Origin: Prorocentrum cordatum | Lineage: Eukaryota; Sar; Dinophyceae; Prorocentrales; Prorocentraceae | Length of the DNA stretch: 64,000 nt | Assembly: GCA_963575745.1 (NCBI GenBank) | Contig: CAUYUJ010017822.1 | Coordinates: 123,856 to 187,855 of the forward strand | Reading direction: 5' to 3' | In this document: piece after piece, positions 56,865 through 64,000 of the stretch | How the letters are laid out: each line of letters opens with the position of its first letter | Numbering within the stretch: position 1 is the first letter of the stretch | Program-made: the position numbers and the translations under genes | The notes under the pieces: model-generated | Databases searched by the model: none | The model's input: the letters and a program-made list of their open reading frames with translations, nothing else | What the model was told of the DNA's origin: nothing

Positions 56865-57953
56865 TCAAAAGCCGCCCCGACGGGGCGGATTGTTGAATTC
56901 CTCCATGTGCTGGGAAAAGTCGATCTCCACTCCCTGCGTCCTCAACCACTCCTGCGCATCAGGCATCACCTTCAGGTTGTAAGAGGGAAAATTGCGCATC
57001 AGGATCTTCAACGGGTTCCTCGGGACAACATCGGCGGGTAAGAACTTACGGAGCAACACCGCGGAGCCCATGTCCTTGGAAGCGCCAATCATCTGCATCA
57101 GCTCGGGTTCCGAGAAGGTCGGCCACTTCGTGCTGACAGCTGCTTTGAGAAGGTCTTTGGCATGTGTGGCTCGGTTCTGGCAGGTCAACTCCTCGGGATA
57201 TTTACCGATCGTGTGCCACAGCTGCCTCTTGGTGGGGTTCATCGTGTCCTGCGGCCTGTTCTCGCGCGCGAGCGTGGAAGAAGACCTCATGCCCTTCATC
57301 GCCACCAGGCAACCCCACATCTTCTGACTCGTCTCGAACTCTGCGTTGACGCGGTCCGCGTAGCTGCCGACAGGAAATATGTTCTTCATCCCAGTGATGT
57401 GACTGTCAGTGAGGATATGCTTGAGGTTGTTGGCGAGCTCCAGTCCCTCAGTGTACTGGTAGCCTCCGACGCACAAGATCTGCCGCTTGTTGACTGGGAG
57501 CCTGATGGTGGGTTGGACGGCGGACAAGTCTGATCCCGAGCCAGCAATACTGCCAGCAGCACGTCCCTGGCCAGCGCTGCCAGTTCCACCTCCACCCCCT
57601 CCGTTCTCCATGACAGTGACGCGGGCGGTCAGGTTCACCAGGTCTGCCTTCATGGCGGCCACCGTCTTGTCGGTGTTCCTAACTTTGCTGGCGACTTTCT
57701 TCACTTCTCTCTCCAAGGGGAGGACACTCTGAGACAAAGTACTGCGGAAATCATTCGTCCGAGCCCTGAGTAAACGTGTCTCCATGCCGTTCTCCAGACC
57801 CTCGGGTACGGGCGCAGGCTGCGCGAGAACTGCAGAGACGTCGCCAGAGTCGGTGTCACCGTCGCTCATGTCATCGTCAATGTTCTCGACTTCTTCTTCT
57901 CCTGCGGCCATTCTCGCCTTCACGCGCCTACGCTCGGGCGAGGCTGGCGCCAT
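56865..57953 (-). CDS. LINE ORF1 protein (coiled-coil, ~362 aa)
   Basis: An intact frame. The start is chosen at ATG 57953 (context CCCGCCATGG), the first in this frame after the SL remnant; an upstream ATG near 58040 opens only a 37-codon frame. ORF1 proteins of LINEs bind the element RNA. Residues 1-60 are acidic (EEEVENIDDDMSDGDTDSGD). Residues ~85-125 form a heptad-like helix (LEREVKKVASKVRNTDKTVA, DLVNLTARVTVME), followed by a Gly-rich linker. The C-terminal half has TIRLPVNKRQILCVGGY, ELANNLKHILTDSHITGMKN and KRQLWHTIGKYPEEL, consistent with an RNA-binding fold but without zinc-knuckle cysteines. It ends MEEFNNPPRRGGF. The stop is separated from the ORF2 ATG by 12 bases, so ORF2 may be translated by reinitiation. 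This is the only intact frame of the element. Confidence 0.7.
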   Translation of the reverse strand: MAPASPERRRVKARMAAGEEEVENIDDDMSDGDTDSGDVSAVLAQPAPVPEGLENGMETRLLRARTNDFRSTLSQSVLPLEREVKKVASKVRNTDKTVAAMKADLVNLTARVTVMENGGGGGGTGSAGQGRAAGSIAGSGSDLSAVQPTIRLPVNKRQILCVGGYQYTEGLELANNLKHILTDSHITGMKNIFPVGSYADRVNAEFETSQKMWGCLVAMKGMRSSSTLARENRPQDTMNPTKRQLWHTIGKYPEELTCQNRATHAKDLLKAAVSTKWPTFSEPELMQMIGASKDMGSAVLLRKFLPADVVPRNPLKILMRNFPSYNLKVMPDAQEWLRTQGVEIDFSQHMEEFNNPPRRGGF

Positions 57954-58145
57954 GGCGGGTGCGACTGCTGCGGCTGCTCCGCTGCCGCCTAGGCCGAAGC
58001 CTGGCGAGACGGGCGCGGCCAAGGGAGCTAGCTGCGTGCATCGCGGCGACAGTATCTGTAGGTATGGGCCAGCACAAAATGAGCGGCAGTGAAACAGTGA
58101 AAGCAGATGTGCAAAATCGTGTGTGATGCAGTTCCTTGATGAGAC

Positions 58146-58161
58146 CTTGAGCCAAAATGGC
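58146..58161 (-). other. Truncated spliced-leader relict at the LINE 5' end
   Basis: On the minus strand it reads GCCATTTTGGCTCAAG, the last 16 of the 22 SL bases, directly bordered upstream by the hexamer array (GTCGGC units). The six missing 5' bases fit incomplete reverse transcription, or replacement by array sequence. It is followed by GTCTCATC, so a GT happens to follow, but none of the downstream features of an SL RNA gene are apparent and ORF1 lies 193 bases on. Confidence 0.85.
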
Positions 58162-58280
58162 CGACGCCGACGCCCACGCCGACGCCGACGCCCACGCCGA
58201 CGCCGATGTCGACGCCGCTGCCGACGCCCACGCCGACGCCGAAGCCGTCGACGACGACGACGACGGCGGCGGCGGCGGTG
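58157..58280 (+). repeat. (GACGCC)n hexamer array, right of the LINE
   Basis: GACGCC/GACGCCCAC units passing into GACGACGAC and GGCGGCGGC. It is the continuation of the array at 52591-52724. Confidence 0.95.
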
Positions 58281-58299
58281 GCGGCGGCGAGGAAGAGCA

Positions 58300-58770
58300 G
58301 AGGAAGGAGTTGAAGGAGGGGGGAGCAGCTGGAGACGGGTGGAGGGAGGGTGGGACGAGGAGTACGAGGAGGAGGAGGAGGAGGAGCAGAAGGAGGAGGA
58401 GGAGGAGGAGGACAAGGGCAACGACGATTACGACGACGAGGAAGAGAGAAGAGAGAGAGGAGTGAGAGGAACTGGAGGAGGAAGAGATAAGGGAGAGGAG
58501 AGGGAGGGAGAGCGGGAGAGGAGCAGGAGAGAAAAGACGCCGACGACATCGACGACGGCGACCGCGACGGCGATGAGGAGAAAAAGAAAGGACGAGGAGC
58601 GGGGACGAGGGAGGGAAGATACTTGGAAGTGGCATGAGGACGAGGAGGAGATGGAGAAGCACACGACAACGGCGGCACAACCGTTGGAGGGAGAAGGATA
58701 AGGATGGCGATGAGGACGAGGACGATGAGGACGAAGGAGAAGGTGCAGAAGGAGGAGAGAGAGGGGAGGC
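58300..58770 (+). repeat. GGA/GAG-rich purine tract
   Basis: GAGGAGGAGG, GAGAGAGAG and GACGACGAC units on the plus strand. Glu-, Arg- and Ser-rich frames on both strands are artefacts. Confidence 0.9.
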
Positions 58771-59165
58771 GGGGACGAGGTGGTGGAGCTCATGAGACCT
58801 GCGACGTGGAGGAAGGAACAAACAGGCCCGAATCAGGTTACACGACCTCATTGCAACCACCCCACTCTACAGCAAAAAACACCAGATGTCGGAGGTCCAC
58901 GCGGATTTCGTGGATCGGTCCTGAAGATATTCTAAGATGGATGGACAAATCGGCGCTGAAGAAGGGAGTGTATGTGCACTTGTCGTCGCTCAGAGAACGT
59001 ACTTCTGCTTTGTATAGAGGCTCCCAAGACAGGAGCCAAAGAAAAGTCCCACAAGGGGGGATGGGGAGCCCGATGCCGCCAAGGTCTGGCCGCCGTTTCG
59101 CCCGAGACTTCCTCACATCGGTAGTCAATGGTCGTGCTCTCGCCTCAATGCCGGCTACCCCAGGG
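58771..59165. other. Unique interval, no recognised gene
   Basis: Contains one medium plus-strand frame without a motif. The end (CGTTTCGCCCGAGACTTCCTC, GCTCTCGCCTCAATGCCG) is similar to 59335-59400 (CTCCGCCCGAGGCTTCCGCC, GCTCTCGCCTCCATGCCG), so the intervening (GGA)n tract is flanked by a short direct duplication of about 80 bp. Confidence 0.45.
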
Positions 59166-59169
59166 GGCA

Positions 59170-59320
59170 CGGAGGAGGAGGAGGAGGAGGATGTGGAAGA
59201 GGAGAAGGAGGAGGAGGAGGAGAAGGAGGAGAAGGAGGAGGGGGGGGAGGAGGGGGAGGAGGAGGAGGAGGAGGAGGAGGAGGAGGAGGAGAAGGAGGAG
59301 GAGGAGGAGGAGCAGCAGGA
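59170..59320 (+). repeat. (GGA)n microsatellite
   Basis: GGAGGAGGAG with GAAG interruptions. Confidence 0.95.
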
Positions 59321-59429
59321 AGATCCTGGCCCGACCGCCACTCCGCCCGAGGCTTCCGCCCAATTCGTTCAGGAATCGCGCTCTCGCCTCCATGCCGACC
59401 ACACGTTTTGACTGGACGGCCACGGCCCC

Positions 59430-60525
59430 GCAGGTCGTACAGGTCGCACATGTGCCCCAGGTCCCGCAGGTCCACAGGCCCACGGGTTCCACAGGACCCA
59501 CAGGTCCCAGCGGCATCACGGGCCCCACAGACCGTATAGGCCCCACAAGTTCCACACACCCTATAAGTCCGACAGGTCCAGCAGGTCGTATAGGCCGCAC
59601 AGGTCCCTCCAGGTCCAGCGGGCCCCACAGGTCCCAGATACCTCAGGTTTCACAGGTTCCACAGGTGCAGATCCCACAGGTCCCACAGGTCCCATAGGTC
59701 TCGCAGGTCCCACAGGTCCGACAGGTCCCACATGTCCCACATGTCCCACAGGTTCCACAGGTCGACGATCCCGTAGGTCCCACAAGTCCCACATGCTCCA
59801 CAAGCCCCACAGGTGCCACGCATCCTACAGGTCCCGCAGGTCGTGCAGGCCGCACACGTCTCTCCAGGTTCCAGAGGTCCCACAGGCCCCACATGCTCCA
59901 CAGGCCCGACAGGCGCCACACGTGCCACACACTCCACGAGTTCCACAGTTCACGCCTGTCCCAAAAGGTCCCAGAGGTGCCACAGGCCGCACTGCTCTGA
60001 CAGGTCCAACAAGTCCTCAGGTCCCACAGGTCCCACAAGTCCCAGAAGTCCCACAAGTCCCAAAGGGCTCACGGGCCTTACGGGTCCCACAGGTCCAAGC
60101 GTGTCGCAGGGACGCCACAGGTCCCGCCAGCCGTGCAGGCCGCACAAGTCCAATAAGGCCCAACAGGTCCCGCAGGTCACACAGGCCCACACGCACCACA
60201 GGCCCAACAGGTCCTGCAGGGCGTACAACCCGCACGGGTTCCACAGGTCCAGCTGGTCTCAAAAGCCCCAGATGCCCCACAAGGCCACAGGTCCCATAGG
60301 TCCAACAAGTCTCACGGGCCCCACCGGTCCCACAAAGCCCCCTGAGTCCCTCAGGTCTCACACGTCACACAAATCGCTCAAGTCCCACAGGCCCCACAGG
60401 TCCTACAAGTCCCACAAGCCCCACATGTCCCACGGGCCCCACCGGATTTATAGGTTCCAGCGACCCCACAGGTCTCATAAGTCCCACAGGCCACACGGGT
60501 CTCGCAGGTCCCTTGTTGCTATCAG
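59430..60525 (+). repeat. 9-bp GGTCCCACA minisatellite (~120 units)
   Basis: A strict nine-base phase of GGTCCCACA with variants (GGCCCCACA, AGTCCCACA, GGTCGTACA) for about 1.1 kb. A nine-base unit gives every frame a three-residue periodicity: GPT, VPQ and SHR on plus, and WDL, GPV and TCG on minus. The GPT phase mimics collagen Gly-X-Y, but the phase drifts between frames and is interrupted by stops, so it is treated as a minisatellite. Confidence 0.9.
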
Positions 60526-61670
60526 GGTGAATTGCAGAGGTACTTGTTTACCCGCCGCGATAGATCATGCTGCCGATTGCGCCGGCCAGGGTGGACAAAT
60601 CATGCCCCCATTCGAATGTCAGAAGACACCATACTGGATCAACCCGTGATAAGTATTGCCCCGCCGAGTGTGCGACAAGTGCTGCTTTCATTCAACAGAA
60701 ACGCGAATGCTGCCGCACACATTTGCAGCAGAAGGAGGAACAGCAGGAGGAGGAGCAGGAAGAAAGAGCTGACAAATTATCCTAGCGAAGGACCCAACCA
60801 TACGCACTTGCGAGTATCGCGGCGCAGGGGATATGAAGGAGGGGGCCAGCAAAAGGTCTGCGGAGTGCACAAGGGGGCAAACGGGGAGTCTTCTCGATTT
60901 CGCGTTAGCCCTGGGCGCCGCCGTTTCGGGGCCATTTCCTCGCCGGCTCTTTCTCCCCTCCGGTTGTTTCCGCTGTGCGGTTCCAGGCTCTCGGCTGTGC
61001 ACCAGATTGGCCCGGCCGCCCCTCCCCGACTCCCGCCTCGCCGCCTGGCGTTCCCAGTCGGCTATGGGGCTGCCTCGACACGACTCGGCTGTTCAGCCTG
61101 CGACCCGCAGCAATCGCCCAGCTGTTCAAATGCTGCAGTCCTGCTTGGCCTCGACAGGATTTTGCTGCATGGCCTAGGGGCCTAGCGGGCCCAGTCCCTT
61201 GTCGCTTTGCGACGCCCGCATCCCGCGCACGCCGTATCCCTGCAGGAGGTGCTAGCTCCCACGGCTACATGTCGAACGCCCTGATGCTCCCTTTCTTGCT
61301 GCTGTGCGTCCGTTCGCCATTCCTCCCGCAGTGCCTCTACGTGAGCTACGCGCTCCGTGCCTGCAGCCCCTGGGTGTGGCCGCGATTCCGCTCCGCGGCT
61401 ACTGCCAGGCTGCTTAGCACGGGCTGGCCGCACGGGCCACTCCTGTCGAATACCTTCGCGCAGTGAGTGCCCTCCCTCCTCCCAGCTCTGCGGCCGCCCT
61501 CCGCCCTCTCCCCCCTCGTGCCGCCGGACACTTCGTCCGCCCTCTCCCGGCCAACTAGAGCGCGCGTGCGGCCTCCGCCGCACTGCGACGAGTAAGTTTC
61601 TCTTGTGCGTTGCGTTCCTGCCTGCCTGGCCCGCGATGGCCCGAGCTCCAGGCGCCGACGTTTCGTCAAA
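60526..61670. other. No recognisable gene
   Basis: GC-rich sequence with several medium frames on both strands (for example 60532-61185 plus and 61182-61838 minus). The minus frame is shared with the dispersed repeat at its start only. Nothing is supported. Confidence 0.4.
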
Positions 61671-62615
61671 TCCCACCAGCCCTTTGGGCGTAGGTGGTTT
61701 AGGGAGTTTCCTCTTCCACCCCTCCTTCTTCCCCTTCGGGGAGGGGTTTACCCCTCCAGCTACCCCCTCCCCTGGACCTGGACGGGGGGGTCCGCGTGTC
61801 GCCCGAGCGTCCAAAACGGCCTCGGCGAGGAAGTCCAAATCATTGGTTTTACTAGGGTTTTGGCCCCATTGTGGCCTCTTGGGGGGGGACGCTAATTAAA
61901 GCTCCCCTCTTGTTGGATCGATCTCCTCCAACATGGCCCCAAGAAGCGCCCAGGAGGCCCCAAGAGGTCCCATGATGGCCCCAAGATGGCCCCAAGAGGC
62001 CCCCAAAAGGTCCCCAGGAGGCCCCCAAAAAGATTCCAAGCGGCCCAAGAGGCCCCCCCGAGGCACCCAAAACGCCGAAGAACCCCCCACGACCGCCAAG
62101 AGACCCCCAAGACGTCCCAAGACGCTCAAGAGATACCCCAAGAGGCTCCGAGAAACATCCAAGAGACCTCTGGCCCTTTTGCTTGCTTTCCTCCTCCTCC
62201 TTCCTCCTCCTATCCCTTCTCATCCTCCTCCTCCTCCCCTCCGCCTCCGCCTCCTTCTCCTCCTCCTCCTCCTCCTCCTCCTCCTTATCCTCCTCCTCCT
62301 CCGCCTCCTCCTCCTCCTCCTCCTCCTCCTCCTCCTCCTCCTCCCCATCCTCTTCCTCCTCATCCTATTCATCCTTTTCCTCCCTACTCCCTCATCCATC
62401 CATCCAATTTTCTACTTCGCCCCCTCACTCCTTCACACGGTTCGGCCGTCCCCCTCTTTGCTCCCGCACTTCCCTGATCACCGCTCAACTCGCCTGGACA
62501 TCGTTTCTGGATGGGCTGGCGGGGGTACTGTTTGTCAGCGACCGCAGGCGAGTGCGCCAGCGGCGAATCGAGTCAGAGCGGGCCGCGCAAAGACGAATTA
62601 ACCTAAAGCGGCGGG
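61671..62615 (+). repeat. Dispersed ~0.9-kb repeat, copy 2
   Basis: Collinear with 9943-10860: CCCACCAGCCCTTTGGGCGT; CTTCCACCCCTCC; CCTGGACCTGGACGGGG; GCGTCCAAAACGGCCTCGGC; GTTTTGGCCCCATTGTGGCC; the CCAAGAGGCCC block; a (TCC)n tract (62190-62370); GCACTTCCCTGATCACCGC; CTGGACATCGTTTCTGGATG; and a final GACGAATTAACCTAAAGC. The sequence before 61671 is not family C satellite, unlike copy 1, so the left boundary at CCCACCAGCC is likely the real end of the unit. Confidence 0.8.
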
Positions 62616-64000
62616 CCGGAACCTCACGCGGCACCTCGGCGGCCAGGCCGGCGAGTGGAGGGGTGCTGGCGGCGGCTGCCAGGGAAACTGCACTGCCAAG
62701 GGTTGCACGTTTGCAACGAACTGCAGAGAGGCTGACTGCCAGGGGGGCCGATTGCCAAGGTCTGCAAACAGCTGAATTGGATGCAAAGGGTGAGCACCCT
62801 AAGGGCTGCAAAGTACCAGGGTGGCCAGAGCCAGGTGGGACGAAACCTCCACGAGGCAAATTGTGCGCGTGAGTTGGCCAGCCGAAGCTGAGGCGCAGCC
62901 AAAATGCTGCGCGGAAACACCGCGGTGCGATCAGGGTAAGAAGCACCTCAGAAAAGGCCCAAGATGCCAGCCAAGGTCTGGCGGGTGTGGGTGGTGGTGC
63001 CAGCAAAATCGCACACCCAAGCCTCGTATAAGAAGGGCGCAGTAAGTGTTCGGCCAACCAGAGCAAGCGACTGGCGCGAACCGAACATAGGCAGGCAAGT
63101 CGGCTGGCCAACACAAGCCGACCCCAGTACGTACCGAAGCCTGGACAGCGCGTCCAGGGACGCGCACTGCAGAGCGGACCCAAGACGGCAGGAGGGCGGA
63201 CGCCATTGCAACAGCCGGGGTCGCGGCAGCGTGGTGGAGCCACGGAGGAATGCCCAGGCTGAACCACGAGCACCCATAGCCCCCACCCTCGAGGGGAAAA
63301 AAACCGCGATTTGCGCGGCATGAGGGAACCGAGGCTGGCGGGGGGGAGGCCCCACAAGCACCGGCGGAAAAACCGGGGGACCAGCCGCGGGGGGGGCCGC
63401 CCCGGCACGGGAGGACGCCCGGGGGCGCGGTGGGGAGACGCGCCAAGGGCGAAAACAACTACAGCGGGCCGGAGGCCGGCGGAGGACAGGTGGACCACAG
63501 CCCCAGCGGCAGTCCACGAGTCAGTATTGTCAGCCGGCCGCTGCCCGAGTCCCAAGGGCGGGGAGCAGCGGGGGCTGGGTAGAGACTGGCACCAGGGGTA
63601 GCTGCACTGTCTGCAAGTCCCACAAAGATCACCGCGTCCATACGCGGCGCGTTGCGTCCAGTGCGAAACAAGGCGTGGGCCAGCGGCAAGGGCCCCCGCG
63701 CCAGACAATCACTAGCCAGCGACGCCTGCAGTCAATACCAGGGGTGGCTAACGGCCACTGATGGCCAACTGATCACACACACAGAGGACTGCTGTGGCCG
63801 AAGCCATTCTGGCCTCACGGGCCCTGTTACCCCTTGCGGGTCAAATAGACAACACTGCGCTGTCTGCTGTTGTCGGGCGATGCGGTCGGGCGCCGCAGCG
63901 AGTCGCGCTCCAGGAAGCTGCCAGAGAAGGGGGAGGGGGCTCGAGACATCACGACATCCTTCTGGCCTAACGGGCCCAGTTCCTGTGAGGAAGACCGATG
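62616..64000. other. GC-rich end of window, no secure gene
   Basis: A 407-codon minus-strand frame (63708-62485) overlaps the end of the dispersed repeat and has only a Pro/Arg/Leu-rich composition. On plus, 62667-62745 reads as a Cys-rich peptide (CQGNCTAKGCTFATNC, READCQG) that is quickly stopped, and 63600-63650 has a CTVCKSHKDHR word. These could be scraps of a zinc-binding or Cys-rich protein gene, but evidence is too thin for a gene call. Confidence 0.35.

Larger units (their letters stand above)
52725..58161 (-). mobile_element. Non-LTR retrotransposon (LINE), near full length, decayed
   Basis: A minus-strand element of about 5.4 kb. It begins with a 16-base SL remnant (58146-58161), then a short 5' leader, ORF1 (57953-56865), 9 or so bases, ORF2 (56852-52781), and a 3' end of about 55 bases finishing in GAGTCAAGTCAAGTC. 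Both ends abut (GACGCC)n, so it is inserted in, or targeted to, that array. Domain order in ORF2 is endonuclease, RNase H, RT. There is no poly(A) tail. Five frame changes and an in-frame TAG make this copy incapable of producing one ORF2 polypeptide, although some of the indels could be sequencing errors in homopolymers. Confidence 0.9.

Noticed and set aside
58157-58701. Asp/Ala-rich or Glu/Arg-rich protein genes
   Set aside because: They follow the (GACGCC)n and purine repeats exactly and have no independent sequence.
59430-60525. Collagen-like gene
   Set aside because: The Gly-X-Y phase shifts between frames, stops interrupt it, and all six frames show tripeptide periodicity because the unit is nine bases long.
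62485-63708. 407-codon minus-strand gene
   Set aside because: It has Pro/Arg/Leu composition, overlaps the dispersed repeat, shows no motif, and comparable frames are open on the other strand, as expected from high GC.

Overview
The window is nuclear DNA of a dinoflagellate. The decisive evidence is a perfect 22-base copy of the dinoflagellate trans-spliced leader (SL) at 51072-51093, and a second, 5'-truncated SL on the minus strand at 58146-58161. Other features agree with this: high GC, very long simple-sequence tracts, degenerate pentatricopeptide-like repeats (22.6-24.0 kb), abundant broken retro-copies and almost no dense gene content. The exact genus cannot be told from the sequence alone.

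Layout. 1-7 kb: a ~102-bp satellite (family A), a dispersed CCAAGAGGCC module, a ~84-bp satellite (family B), GC-rich DNA without a credible gene, and an 80-bp-arm palindrome at 4306-4476. 7.5-17.1 kb: kilobase-long (AGT)n islands, a ~160-bp satellite (family C), a ~0.9-kb dispersed repeat (copy 1), a 2.25-kb inverted repeat (11011-13260) carrying two diverged copies of one small gene head to head, then hexa- and pentanucleotide arrays and more (AGT)n/(ACT)n. 17.2-21.4 kb: G-rich higher-order satellites, a GGGTCGC minisatellite and (CAA)n arrays. 22.4-29.3 kb: a PPR-derived reading frame with one nonsense change, and a broken minus-strand gene of what looks like a dinoflagellate-specific family. 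29.3-35.8 kb: low-complexity and satellite modules, several being inverted counterparts of those in the first 10 kb. 35.9-37.2 kb: a minus-strand frame with an IQ (calmodulin-binding) motif. 38-39.4 kb: family B satellite again, inverted. 42-50.9 kb: (CAT)n, (TCC)n and CT-rich tracts enclosing a second array of family A. 51.0-58.3 kb: the most informative part, an SL-headed processed gene copy followed by a near full-length non-LTR retrotransposon (LINE) sitting inside a (GACGCC)n array. 59.4-60.5 kb: a 9-bp GGTCCCACA minisatellite. 61.7-62.6 kb: copy 2 of the 0.9-kb dispersed repeat.

Biology. The 51-58 kb block reads as two cycles of mRNA recycling. An SL-bearing transcript was reverse-transcribed into the genome. 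Next to it lies the kind of element able to do this, and that element itself begins with a truncated SL. The LINE encodes ORF1 (coiled coil) and a second frame with domains in the order AP-endonuclease, RNase H, reverse transcriptase, with RNase H placed before the RT. The copy is decayed: five frame changes, one in-frame stop and altered catalytic positions. Nothing else looks like an intact, confidently expressed gene. Most long open frames are by-products of stop-free simple repeats or of GC richness.

All coordinates, repeat periods and comparisons were worked out by eye. Boundaries of satellites and repeats are approximate (about 5-20 bases).
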